64,000 bases of DNA from Rosa chinensis (lineage: Eukaryota; Streptophyta; Magnoliopsida; Rosales; Rosaceae): contig NC_037089.1 of the NCBI RefSeq assembly GCF_002994745.2, forward strand, positions 84,778,347-84,842,346. The letters run 5' to 3'. Below, in pieces: positions 12,785 through 24,979 of the stretch. The position numbers were made by a program, and so were the translations under genes. The notes below the pieces were generated by a model. It had not been told where the DNA came from. It made no database searches and saw nothing but the letters and a program-made list of their open reading frames with translations. Within the stretch, counting starts at the first letter, position 1. Each line of letters begins with the position of its first letter.

Positions 12785-13341
12785 ATAATTCTTATATTCA
12801 CTCCTTAGGTAAACACCTTCATTCATCCCTTTCTTAATTAGCTAATTATGTTTGGACACACTTATACTTTTATTATAGAAAAAAAAAATTAACTTCAACA
12901 CTCACACCCTTCATCAAATTAACATATATATATATATATATTCTATCATTCATAAAACCCAAATAGTCTAGTAATTAATACCGGGTTCCTAATTTAGTTA
13001 ATTTGCTCTCATTTTGCACCAACCTATTTACATGTTTCTTCGATCTCCCTCACATGCTCTTACCCTCTGGCATTCAACTCAAGATCTAAAGCCCTTTCCT
13101 TTCTCTTCTTTTCAATGACATGAGTCCAATGCGCGAAATTCAAAGTCATATGGTCATCAGTTAGGTCCCACAGCCAAAACTAAATTTCAAGGTTGCAGGT
13201 GGAGTGTTAATTAAAGGGTTTAATTAGAAATTTAGAATAGATTGAAATTGGGTGTTTTATTTTAATACATCATTGGCTATATATCTACGAGATGGGTGAA
13301 TGAGCATGTTTATCTTATGGGTGAACTTAAGAATTATTCAT
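12785..13341. repeat. Eroded MITE related to the innermost element at 49067
   Basis: The ends GATAATTCTTATATTCACTC (left) and GTGAACTTAAGAATTATTC (right) are imperfect inverted repeats. They resemble the GAACAATTYTTAGGTTCAC ends of the element at 49067-49452, including the nearby GGTGAATGAGC motif. No target duplication was recognised. The interior has no gene. Confidence 0.4.
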
Positions 13342-13343
13342 TA

Positions 13344-14070
13344 AATTCTTTGAAATGACACATTTACTTACTTGAAATGGATATGGAAATGAAATTAATG
13401 ATTCCAGAGTATGAGAGTTCCTACGTTTATTACCCGTGCAATGCACGTGTTATTGTTGAAAGGAGGACAACGTGAAAGTTTTCTTTCTCACCCAATTCCT
13501 CAATTTTAAATCTGTTTTCTTTTTGTAGATTACCATAATAACCACTTGAGATTATTTTATTCTGAGTTTTTTTTTATTGTAAAGGGCATTTATGGCAAGT
13601 GAATCTTTTGACACCAAATTTTGGCTTCCATTTATATTAGAGTAGAGATATAAAAATATTGGAATGAGTGTGGGTCACACCTCGTTATCATGAATTGATT
13701 CATGAATAACCCTTATGGCAGGTTTACTTATTGGAAATGGAAGAAGGAAGACATATGTATGGGAAATGATTCCTAAATCCATACTCCCCCTTAGTTATCA
13801 AATTACCGGTTATTCAGGAATCGATTTCTGATAATGAGGTAAGACCGACACACATTCCAATACCTTTATATGTTAGTAAACGCAGGAACTCTCATACTCC
13901 CGAATCATTCCTTTCATTTAATTCCATTCTCATTTCAGTTAAGTAAACACTATCTTTAGTTTGATAACCAAAGGGGGCTATGGGTTTAAGAATCATTCCC
14001 ATACAGATTTCTTTATTCTTTCATTCCCGTTATCTCCGATTCATGACTTTTTCCATTCCAAATAAGTAAC
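13344..14070. repeat. Cluster of degenerate MITE copies related to the one at 42711
   Basis: Several segments match the 42711-43035 element: TTTACTTACTTGAAATGG at the left edge, AGGAATCGATTTCTGATAA and TATGTTAGTAAACGCAG in the middle, and TTCAGTTAAGTAAACAC and TTCCAAATAAGTAACGG as ends. At least two overlapping or nested copies seem present. Boundaries are approximate. Confidence 0.45.
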
Positions 14071-16058
14071 GGGAAATTCATTTTATACCCAATTTTCATA
14101 AGAAATAGTAGGAAAACCCACCCACATTTTTCTCCCAAATATGCCAATTAGGATACATATTATATCCTTATTTTTTCCAATATTACACAAGTTGCCACTA
14201 ATAGTCAAAATCATCTAGCAAATATTATGGAATTTGATTGACGTCATTGTTGGTATTACCTTCACTTTCGGTTTTATCAGTACTTAATATTAGGTGTTTA
14301 CATTTATCTCATTATTATCATATAATGATGAATATTTGGTATGTTTCTTCCTATATATAGAAGCTAGTGAATTCATTTGTCAGTTTTTATTTGGATGGAT
14401 ACCTTTCACAAAGTTGCGTATGATTTCAAAGGACGATTTCAAACAACCTATTCATGAGGTTTATTTCATCATTTTCTTATGAGTTAGAGACTTTCTTTCA
14501 CATAGGTACATATATCATATTCGTAATTCAAATTACTTATTCATAAGATTTATTTAGTATTATGTTAATCTCTTGATTTTGTGTAAAGCTTGAATTGGAT
14601 GGATTTTTAGTAATTAGAAATTTTAACCTATGAATCTGGTACAAAAGTTAGTTTCATTCCTTCAAAATAGAATCGTTGTTTCTAGTTACCTGATACTTAG
14701 ATTGCATTAATATGTCATACCTATTATTTAGATGTCTGTTTTTGTAGTTTTAAATTAGTTGTATTACTCTATATCATAGGTTGTTTCTGTCCATAAGCTA
14801 TAGTATTGGCAATTAATATACCTATAATTTAAATAATATATTTCGGATATATGTATGTAAATCCTAATAGAGTTTTACCTTTGAAATAGGTTTATGAAGG
14901 TACTTTGCAATTGTATAATGAATCACAACATGCAGAGCACTAATAGTTGGGAGATTTTTGAAAACTACATTGCAAAGTTCTAATCGAGATGACAGATGAA
15001 GTGTTATAATGTTCTTTATATTAGGTTTGAAAATGTAAAGTTTATATTTCAATTGTAAGAATAAATTTAAAATTGTTTATTTCAATACTGGATGAACATC
15101 ATTTACAGTTGTACTCATTGTCCCTAGTTCAATAAATTTTTAGGTTTATTCATTAAAAAAGAATTTTTATATTTAAATTACCTTGATGTTAGAAAGAAAC
15201 TTCTTAATATTGTAAAGTTCAATTTCAATTGTAAAACAATCAATGATAAATGAGTTTGCTAAATTATAGTGTAAAAATTCCTGCACGTTCAAAATTATTC
15301 AGTGTGGCCAAAATCTACAGTTACACATAACTATTATGTGGTTCTGGACCACCCTATACAATCCTGACATCTATGTGGAGAAAAATGTATCGGCGAAAAA
15401 AAATTCTTAAAGCAATCATTCTACATCTAGTACATTTTACATGGGCTAATTACATTAACTCAACCATTTAAAAAAAATTAATGAATATGGAATGATTGTA
15501 TAACTACACCTATTAGAATGGAGAAGCAAAATAACATACCTCAATGAGAGGATGTTTAATCATGTCGAGAAAGAGAAATATCTATATAATGGGAATATAA
15601 CACAATCTGATTATACACAAACATATTTACTAAAAATAGCAAATATATAGATCACATCAGAAAGGAAGAAATATAGGGTAATTAAGGCAATTAATCTTTT
15701 TAAATAAGAGAAAAATCAAGGATTAAATTGATTGTATTAAATTCAAATTTTATGTTTATATAACTGATGTCATATTTGAATTCAAAAAATAGTCGACAGC
15801 TATATTTGATGAATATTTTATTTATTCAATAAAAATGGCAAAAATAGTCAAACTGAAAGATATGAAAAATCTTAATTATAGATTTTAAACCTATAAGGAA
15901 GGTTCAATTATGTGAATTGGGTGTAGATTGAATGAAGGGTCCTTGACCCAAAGTACCAAAATGAACTAAAGTGGGATCCAAACAACAAGTTTGTATTCCC
16001 AATAACCCAATTTGAAACAAAATGACAATTTGGCCCTTAATCAAATTAATAAACCCCT

Positions 16059-16060
<2 letters not shown>
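14071..16060. other. AT-rich intergenic region, no gene seen
   Basis: Low-complexity AT-rich DNA. ORFs of about 60 codons at 14294-14482 (+) and 14864-15052 (-) have no recognisable motif. Confidence 0.5.
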
Positions 16061-16102
<42 letters not shown>

Positions 16103-16116
16103 CTCTCTCTCTCTCT
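16061..16116. repeat. Compound (AT)n(CT)n microsatellite
   Basis: About 19 AT units run directly into about 9 CT units. A second CT tract followed by a (CCCT)n tract lies at 16264-16306. Confidence 0.95.
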
Positions 16117-17502
16117 CCACCCTGCAAAGCCTCAACGCCAACTCTGCCTACTACTAGACTCCAGCAGCCCACCACGGCTTCGTCACCAGTGACTAGCTCG
16201 CATAGGCTCAAATCGCCGTGGCTGAAACCCCAACGAACATGGGTCAGTTATCACCGTCGTCGACTCTCTCTCTCTCTCTCCCTCCCTCCCTCCCTCCCTC
16301 CCTCCCGTCTTGCCGCCGTCGTTACGTGGTCTTAGTTTCAGCAACAACAACCTCGAGTTTTCCAGAAACAGTGTAACACCCCGAAAAATCCAAATTAATT
16401 TTCGAGGACATTTTAGAATGATTTCATAGTCATGGAAGATTGTACGAAGCTTGGAGAAGTGTGGAAGTAGTTCGATCGATTTTATTTTGAAATCGTACGT
16501 ATTTAGGGGCGTCTCAAAAATCGACTTTTTATACGTACAAAATTTGGGAAAACTTCCTTCAAGAAAGTTGTAGAGCTCGTCGATACGATCGTGTGCATAT
16601 ACAGAACGCAAAAATCGGAGTTCGTATGAATTAGTTATGATTTTTTAAAGATATTTCCAATTTGGTATAAATTTCCAAAATTGGAAATTTCCATTTTCAT
16701 TTTCCCCGGTTTCCATTTCGGGAAACCCCAGTTTCTCTCTCTCTCTCCCCGCGTCCGAAACAGGCCGAAACAGAGCAATGCTTTCCGGCCACAGTTCTCC
16801 GCCCTCCGGCCACCAAACGACGCCAGACCACCTCCCTTGCCTTCGCCTCGACTCCCTGCAGCTGCTGGACGTGGTGGTTTCCACCGGCACGTCCTGAAAA
16901 CCGGCGAACCAGCGGTGTTCCGATCCGAGCTCAAAACGGAGTCAACTCCGATATCTCTTGATTCCGACCACCAATCTTCAAGTTTCTTGGCTTTTTGAAC
17001 TCGCCTCAGCCTTCTTATCAAACCCCAAGAAGGATCGCTCAAGTGGTGGACGTTTTCGAGCTCGTCGGAGCCTCGTCGGAAAACTGGACAAATCCGGCCA
17101 CCTAGACTGTTTAGGTATTTTTCGACCCTTTCCGATCATTTTCAGACTTCATGCTAGTTATGAAAGTTGTTCAGCTTGATGAGAGGAAGAGGAGCAGCAA
17201 GGCCCCGACACCATTGGCGGTGGTCGGCGACGGATCTGCCTTTTTTTCTGCGGCCCTTTTCCAGCCACATCCGGGGGTCAAAAATGTGATTTCGTTACAG
17301 TTTTAGATTCTACGTTTCGATACGATCATTTGCATATATAATTCATAATTTTTGGATATCGTATGATTTAGTTATGAATTTTTACGGTTTCGATCGATTT
17401 CGATAATCCAATTAATGTTTTTCGAAGATCGGATCGTCCGATGGACTTGTAGTTTTGATATGTTGATCGTATGACTGTCCCAGTGACTTTGTGAGGTCAC
17501 GG

Positions 17503-17765
17503 GCGAAGATCCGACCGTTGGATCTTCGTATAATTGTGAATTAGGGTTTTGGAAGGCGATTCATGAGAATCCGACCGTTGGATTTTCTTGAAATTTTGTG
17601 GAGATGTTTATAAGGATGATTCAGGAAGATCCGACCGTTGGATCTTCGTGATATTTTTGGAGGATGATCCTAAGGGCGATCCGTGAGGATCCGACCGTTG
17701 GATCATCATATAATTTCAATCTGACCGTTGGATCATCTTTATTTTAGAATCCGACCGATGGATCG
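17503..17765 (+). repeat. 60-bp tandem repeat inside solo LTR copy A
   Basis: The motif GATCCGACCGTTGGATC, itself a near palindrome, recurs with an exact 60-bp period (CCGACCGTTG at 17511, 17571, 17631, 17691). Two further diverged units follow at shorter spacing. Copy B retains only about two units (20938-20995). Confidence 0.9.
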
Positions 17766-18604
17766 TCTTTATTTTTATTTATGAGTTAGTTGGCTAAGTT
17801 ATGATCATATTGGATTTAGGTGATTGACGGTCTTCCTTGGTGAGCGGTTGTAGCGTGTTTTGTAAAATTGAAGACGCAGCGGGATTAGAGGTGAGTAAAC
17901 CTCACGCGGTTCATATTACGAACCGAGTACTTTTAATTAATTTACTTGTCGTAATTGTGTGAAAATATTTATGGAATAAATATTTATTTTAAATCATATG
18001 GACTTGATCAACTACGGTCCATAGGTAAGTAAAATGATTTTATTATACAAATGAATTTCACGGTTTTTATACTTGAACTATAGTTGGTATTAGTGGTCAT
18101 TCCTGAGCGGATGATTACGTATATATATATTTACGTGAAATATATATGTTGATTGATGTGTGATTGGTATGATGAAATGATTGAGAATTGATTGGATATT
18201 ATTCAAGCTATTAATCTCCTATTTAATTGTTGAATAATGAAATGTTGATCATGTGATGTGAAAGTTATTTTATATGGCCAATTATGAATATGTGGAAATT
18301 ATTTTAAGAAGAAAAGATTTGTCTTGAAATAATATGTCTCTTTATATGGGTGTACATATACATTTATACAATCTAAAACTTATAAAGATTGTATGTGGTG
18401 AAATTGATTATGGCTGAAAAATATAATTATGAAGCCGGGTGATTACAACAACCCCGTGCTTAAGTGAATTGCTTGTAAAAGTGTTTTGATGTTGTGATGA
18501 CGATTAAGCTATGGGCCCTAGTCCCTACAGATAGTGCACTATTATACTCTTAGGAAGGGTTGTACTTTGAGTATACATACTTTGGAGGGTGTCCTTGGTA
18601 TGCT

Positions 18605-18760
18605 GAGGCTTACCCATGCTTTGGTATTATGGACCCTAGCATGTGGATTCCCGTGCTTTGGTATTATGAACCCTAGCACGCGGATTTATGATTTGATACC
18701 AGTCAACCTGGTTTTCCCGTGTTTTGGTATTATGGACCCTAACACGTGGATTTGTGACTT
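18605..18760 (+). repeat. ~50-bp tandem repeat inside solo LTR copy A
   Basis: Three units carry GCTTTGGTATTATGGACCCT followed by an A(A/G)CACG-type segment. The corresponding array in copy B is at about 21840-21985. Confidence 0.8.
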
Positions 18761-19473
18761 GTTACCAGTCAATCTGAAAATTCACTAAAAAGAGAAGGTG
18801 TTATGTGAAATTGATCAAATATTTATCCATGATATATTTGAAATATGTGAAGGTGTTATGTGAAATTGATCAAATATCTATCCATGATATATTTTGAATA
18901 TGTGAGGGTGTTGGTAAAAAGAAAATCAAGCATGCATTGCTTTAATGTTATTTCACATATTAATGATGCAATATTTGTTGATTGAGTTTTAAAAGAGAGT
19001 ATCGAAAAATCCTACTTTTATGATTATATGATTTTTGGAGTTATCTTGTGAGTGTGTTGATTGTTTATTTGAGTTATAATAATTGTAATTTAAATAAATA
19101 AACAGTTCTTTCTTGTTTACTCACGAGCTTTGCAAAAAGCTTATCGGGTTTGGTGTTGTTGCAATCCCGGTACACTATTCAAATTGTGTAGCGGGTAGTG
19201 TCACAGGTCAGGAGAATCAGGGCAGTGATCGTGCGGTTTAGAAAATTAGTATTAGATTTACAACATTTGTTTTGTGAGGAGAATTTTACTCATTGAGTTT
19301 TACAATTTGATTTGGTGAGAGTGTGCTGTAATAAGTAGCTTGAGGATTTGGTTTATGTAATATCAAGAGGTGTAATTAGTGGTTGTTTCTGAGAGAAAAA
19401 TTCAGAACATATTTGTATTGTTTTTAGTCATGTTCCGGATTTGAATCCTTATTTCAAAATTCGGGGTGTGATA

Positions 19474-19680
19474 AACAGCTATGGATCTTCCTATGCATTC
19501 TTCTTGTTCTTCGTGCTCCCTGTGTCGCTTTACAAAGAGAGAGCTTCGAATCACAGAGAGCATGGCCTCTAAGAGCGCTACGAGATCGAGCTCAGCGGCT
19601 GATTTGTACATACAGAGCTTGATTTGTTTGACTTCCAAGACTGATACGAAAGCATGATTTCCAAAATAAACACAGAAGAG
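19474..19680. other. Host DNA between the two solo LTRs
   Basis: This 207-bp stretch was contiguous with 16120-16371 and 22706 onward before the two insertions. It contains a 31-codon frame on the plus strand starting at the ATG at 19560 (MASKSATRSSSAADLYIQ...), possibly part of an old exon. I do not recognise it. Confidence 0.4.
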
Positions 19681-22600
19681 TGTAATACCCCGAAAAATCT
19701 AAATTAAATTTTGTGGATTTGTATAATTGATTTCACGGTATTAAGAGCGAGTACGAAGTTTGGAGAAGTTGTGGAAATAGTTCGAACGATTTTATTTTTG
19801 AAATCGAAAGTATTTAGGGGAATCTCAAAAAGTGGCTTTTTATATGTACCGAATTTGGGAAAATTTACTTCATGAAAGTTGTAGAGCTCGTCGATACGAT
19901 CGCGTGCATATGTGGAACGTAATATTCGGAGTTCGTATGAATAAGTTATGAATATTTGAAATTTGGAAATTTTCTATAAATAGAGAAAAATTTCTGATTT
20001 TTCATTAAGGACGAAACAATCAAATTTTGCGGAATAGTCCCTCAGCCCTCTCTGTTCTCTCTCCTCTCCATCGTGATTTTCTTCTTTTTTCTGGGCTCTT
20101 TTGTCCGGCCATATCTCCCTCCATAGACCTCCGATCGACTTGATTCCACAAGCAATTTCATTCGCCTTGAAGTCAGTTAAAACTTCCTAGAAGACATCAA
20201 AGTGAGAAAAGAACCGTGGAAGGCGCTAGGAGGCCGAGAAGCTGCACAGCTCGAGCTGGAATTCGCCGATGCTGCTCTTCCTTCACCGGCCGATATCTCT
20301 CTCATCCGACCTCGAATCGAGTTGATTCCAAAAAGGATTTTTCTGGGCTTGAGCTATATTACAACTTTGTAGAAGACACCGAGGGGAAATAACCAACGTG
20401 GTAGTCGCTACAAGTCGAAGAATACGGTGCAATCGAGCTGAAAATCACCTCCCTTCCCCACCGTCATTCTCCCTCCTCCGGCCACCTTTTGCCGTGATTC
20501 TTGAGGGAATTCTGCACTTCTGAGGATGTAGATCATTTCCCCTAAGGTGGATTGCATCGATTTTATCTGTGGAGATCGAATTGGAACGAATTCAAAACTA
20601 GGGTTCATCGGATCCGTCGGGTTCTAAGGTAAAATTCGATCGATTGGTTCATAATTTGACTTTGGTGTAGTTATGAAAGTTTCAATTCGAGTTAAGATGA
20701 AGAATTTCGTGTTGGGAGTTTTATCTAATTTTGACTTTAGATAGGCGGCGGTGCCGCCACTGTGATGTGGATTTCGGCGACTTCCGGCCACCCCAAGGAC
20801 AGTTTCTGTCCATTTTTGTGTTCTACGTGTCGATGCGATCGTCTGCATATATAATTCATAATTTTTGGAGATAGTATAATGAAGTTATGAATTTTACGAT
20901 TTCGATCAATTTCGATTGTTCGATTAACGATCTGTGAAGATCCGACCGTTGGATAGTCTTTATTTTAGAATCTGACCCTTAGATCGTCATTTAAGTTTAT
21001 TTCATGTTTCGTTTACTAAGTAAAGACCGTACTTGATTAGGTACTTGACGATTTGAGTTGACGAGCGTTTGGAATATCGTTATATTTGACTTTTTAGAAG
21101 ACGCAGCGGGATTAGAGGTGAGTAAACCTCACGTGGTTCATATTACGAACCGAATAAATTTAATTACTTTATTTTTGTCGTAATTGTGTGAAAATATTTG
21201 TGGAATAAATATTTGTTTTAAATTATATGGACTTGATCAACTACGGTCCATAGGTAAGTAAAATGATTTTATTATACAAATGAATTTCGCGGTTTTTATA
21301 CTTGAACTATAATTGGTATTAGTGGTCATTCCTGAGCGGATGATTACGTATATATATATTTACGTGAAATATATATGTTGATTGAGGTGTGATTGGTATG
21401 ATGAAATGATTGAGAATTGATTGGATATTATTCAAGCTATTAATCTCCCATTTAATTGTTGAATAATGAAATGTTAATCATGTGATGTGAAAGCTATTTT
21501 ATATGGCCAGTTATGAATATGTGGAAATTATTTTAAGAAGTAAAGATTTGTCTTGAAATAATATGTCTCTTTATATGGGTGTACATATACATTTATACGA
21601 TCTAAAATTTATAAAGATTGTATGTTGAGAAATTGATTATGTCTGAAAAGTACAATTATGAAGCCGGGTGATTTCAACAACCTCGTGCTTAAGTAAATTA
21701 CTGGTAAATGTGTTTTAATGTTATGATGACGATTAAGCTGTGGGCCCTACTCCCTTCAGATAGTGCACTATTATACTCTTAGGAAGGGTGGTACTTTGAG
21801 TATACATACTTTGGAGGGTGTTCTTGGTATGCTGCGGCTTACCCATGCTTTGGTATTATGGACCCTAGCATGTGGATTCCCGTGCTTTGGTATTATGGAC
21901 CCTAGCACGCGGATTTATAATTTGTTACCAGTCAACCTGGTTTTCCCGTGTTTTGGTATTATGGACCCTAACACGTGGAGTTATGATTTGATACCAGTTA
22001 ATCTGAAAATTCACTAAAAAGAGAAGTGTACTTATGTGAAATTGATCAAATATCTATCTATGATATATTTTAAATATGTGAAGGTGTTATGTGAAATTGA
22101 TCAAATATCTATCCATGATATATTTTGAATATGTGAAGGTGTTGGTAAAAAGAAAATCAAGCATGCATTGCTTTAATGTTATTTCACATATTAATGATGC
22201 AATATTTGTTGGTTGAGTTTTAAAAGAGAGTATCGAAAAATACTTACTTTTATGTTTATGTGATTTTTGGAGTTACCTTGTGAGTGTGTTGATTGTTTAC
22301 CTGAGTTATAATAATTGCAATTTAATCAATCAACAGTTATTTCTTGTTTACTCACGGGCTGTCAAAAGCTTACCGGGTTTTGTGTTGTTGCAATTCCTGG
22401 TACACTATTCAAATTGTGTAGCGGGTAATCTCACAGGTCAGGAGAATCAGGGCAGTGATCGTGCAGTTTAGAGTATTAGTATTAAATTTACAGCATTTGT
22501 TTTGTGAGGAGAATTATACTCATTTGAGTTTTGCAATTTGATTTGGTGAGAGTGTGCTGTAATAAGTAACTTGAGGATTTGGTTTATGTAATATCAAGGG

Positions 22601-22705
22601 GTGTAACTAGTTGTTGTTTCTGAGAGAAAAATTCAGAACGTTATTTGTATTGTTATTAGTCATGTTCCGGATTTGAATCCTTATTTCAAAATTCGGAGTG
22701 TGACA
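19681..22705 (+). mobile_element. Solo-LTR-like element, copy B (3025 bp)
   Basis: Same family and orientation as copy A: TGTAATACCCCGAA to TTCGGAGTGTGACA. It is flanked by its own perfect 5-bp target duplication AAGAG (19676-19680 and 22706-22710), which proves an insertion event independent of copy A. Likeness to copy A is strongest in the 3' two-thirds. The 60-bp array of copy A is nearly absent. No coding capacity was seen. Confidence 0.85.
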
Positions 22706-24005
22706 AAGAGAGTCTTGTATTGGAAGCCGGAATGGTAAATTTCACTGAATTTTGTATCGGTTTTGTTTAACCTATGGCTAATTGTATCAAATTGATCTCT
22801 GTTAAGTTTATTTACTGGCTCTACTGTGGTGTAGATTAGAAGTTGTGGTAATTGTGAACCTACTGTTGGAATTTGACTGTCAGTAAATTTGAAAAGATTG
22901 TACAGTGTTTGTGATTATGGTTCAATCTCTGAGTTTTGTAATTGCAATAAGTTTTTTTTCGGTTCACTGTCAGTTTTGTTTTTTGGTAAAATTGGGACTG
23001 TTAAAAGTCAATTAAGAGCAATAGACGTTTTGAATTGATATAATCTCCTCATTTTTTTTCTTTAATCAAAGTTTTATTGAAATTCTATTTTGGGGGGGGG
23101 GGGCAATAGACTTCTATTAGGGGCCAATAAACCTTTCCGGCGACCTATGTGATCTCTCCAACGACCTCTTTGGGGTCATCCGGTAAGGTTTTTAGAAAAG
23201 TCTTATGGGTGGCGGCTGGTGACTGGAATCTGACGAAAGTTGACTGGATTCTAGCGAAGTCTTTTATGGTTTCTCTCTCTTCCATTTTCTCTCTCTTTCT
23301 CTAAGTAACAAAAGGGTGAGGGAAAAATAGTCTTAAAAAAAAAAAACTTAATGGGGTATTAGGGAAGACTTCCTTCAAGTGTTTTGGGTAAGGGAGAATT
23401 AAAAAAACTTAATGGGGTAAGTGAGAAAAAATCCCTAAAAATGGGGTAAATGGACAAAAACTCTTATAAGGATGAGTTTTCTTAATACGAGCTTTGTTTT
23501 TTAAGGATGGACAAAAACTCTTATAAGGATGAGTTTTCTTAATACGAGCTTTGCTTTTTAGGTTTTTATCTAATTTTCTCAATAAGTAAACATGACATAA
23601 ATTCTTCTTCCAAAACAGATATCCCAAATTATGGGGGTGAGATTATCTTTTACCAATTGGAGCCCTCAGCAAGAATTTGAATGCTATATAGGCAAATATA
23701 TTGATTTGGAATATGACAATGGATGTTTAGATCATCAAACTATCAAGCTGTAGTGAAACTGAATTTTGAATCGGTTTTTGCAAGTTGTTGCACTAATCTT
23801 TATTGTAGGAGCGCCGGATTGTCGGAATGCTAATTTTTTGATAAGCTTTTTATTTCATATTTTGACTTTAAAAAAAATATCAAAGAGATCGATCTCGAAA
23901 TGGGGCTGTTGGGTTACCTTCTGAAATAGAACGAGAGACAGATTATGGCGAAATCTCCAATGACTTTTTAATTATTCGGAGACCAAACTTCTCTTTTTAC
24001 CTTTA
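22706..24005. other. Intergenic region, no gene seen
   Basis: A G-run (13 G) lies at ~23091-23103 and CT-rich DNA at 23270-23305. No gene was recognised. The small tandem duplication inside is listed separately. Confidence 0.5.
23452..23563. repeat. 57-bp tandem duplication
   Basis: Two nearly identical units begin GGACAAAAACTCTTATAAGG at 23452 and 23509. Confidence 0.9.
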
Positions 24006-24014
24006 AATGAAGTA

Positions 24015-24970
24015 GGGTCCGGATCAAGGGACACATAATTGTACACAATTTTTTACACTCCTTATGAGCCCTTAGATTTTAAAATATTAAACGGTTTAGA
24101 TTAAGTATGAGAATGACATGGCATTATATTGATTCCCTAACATAAATAAATAAAAGAGGATTAAACTATTTTTTATAAAGAGTATAATACAAAAATAAAT
24201 AATATTGGAATTAGAAGAATGGAATTAAAAGAAAAGAAGGATACTGTACATTAAAGAAACAGAGCACCAAGAATCCCAAAAGAAAAGAAAAAAATCAGTG
24301 TTGTTCTCTCAGCTTGTACGGGGTTGGAAATCCGGAATTTCTATCTCTTGTTGTTTTCTTCTTTGTTTGGTGTTAGTGAAGTAATAGACGTAGCAAAAAT
24401 GTTCACCTGGTCAGTTATTGACCAAGAAAATATTGCTCAACCACCCTTGGATGTAAATCCAATGGCAGAGAGAATTATTATTAAGTTGAGGTGTTTTGTT
24501 TTCAACCCTTAGATTTAAATCTAAGGGTTATTGAGCATAAATTCTTTGGTCAGCAACTGACCAGGTGAACACCACTGTAGACGTATATAAAGAGACAAAA
24601 AAAAAAAAAAAAAAACAAGTGCGCAGAGGCAATTCACAGATCATCATGAATCTCAACTCCAATATTTGAAGTTTGAGGAAGGTGATACCGTGATGGGGAT
24701 GAAGCTTAGGAAAGGGGATCTGGTTTTCTAGTTCTTGTTATTATGTTCTTACTTCTTTTTAATATTATTTTTTATCGTGCTCTGATTCTAGTGTTCTTTA
24801 TTTTTTGTATTTTATTTTTTCTTCATATAATTTATTTATTTATGTTAGGGAATAAATATAATGTCATGTCATTCTCATACTTAATCTAAACCATTTATTA
24901 TTTTAAAATCTAAGGGCTCATAAGGAGTGTAAAAAATTGTGTATAATTATGTGTCCCTTGATCCGGACCC
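24015..24970. mobile_element. Non-autonomous Mutator-like element with ~140-bp inverted ends
   Basis: The ends (24015-~24155 and ~24830-24970) are inverted repeats of about 140 bp starting GGGTCCGGATCAAGGG, with few mismatches. The flanks are a 9-bp target duplication with one difference: AATGAAGTA (24006-24014) and AATGAGGTA (24971-24979). Long inverted ends with a 9-bp duplication are the Mutator signature. The interior has no transposase; it holds a younger hAT MITE. Confidence 0.88.
24393..24577. mobile_element. Small hAT-type MITE nested in the Mutator-like element
   Basis: Inverted ends GTTCACCTGGTCAGT... and ...ACTGACCAGGTGAAC form a hairpin of about 185 bp. The flanks are an identical 8-bp duplication TAGACGTA (24385-24392 and 24578-24585). 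The right end reads CAGTGGTGTTCACC on the minus strand, a hAT-like terminus. The left tip is diverged. Confidence 0.8.
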
Positions 24971-24979
24971 AATGAGGTA

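Larger units (their letters stand above)
16372..19473 (+). mobile_element. Solo-LTR-like element, copy A (3102 bp)
   Basis: The element runs from TGTAACACCCCGAA to TTCGGGGTGTGATA, the short inverted ends of an LTR (last dinucleotide mutated from CA). It is flanked by a perfect 5-bp target duplication, AACAG (16367-16371 and 19474-19478). The interior has no long ORF and no primer site or polymerase domain, so it is best read as a solo LTR left by recombination. A non-coding LARD-type element cannot be excluded. It holds a 60-bp tandem repeat (17503-17765), three ~50-bp units around 18605-18760 and two ~58-bp units around 18795-18905. The superfamily is not determined; the TGTAACACCCC start suggests Gypsy. 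Confidence 0.85.

Noticed and set aside
16635..17179. Several overlapping 70-135-codon frames on both strands
   Set aside because: They lie in the GC-richer 5' part of solo LTR copy A, and none has a protein motif.
18534..22017. 84-codon frames at 18534-18788 and 21763-22017 that resemble each other
   Set aside because: They are translations of the same ~50-bp tandem repeat within the two LTR copies; likeness is from shared descent, not coding.
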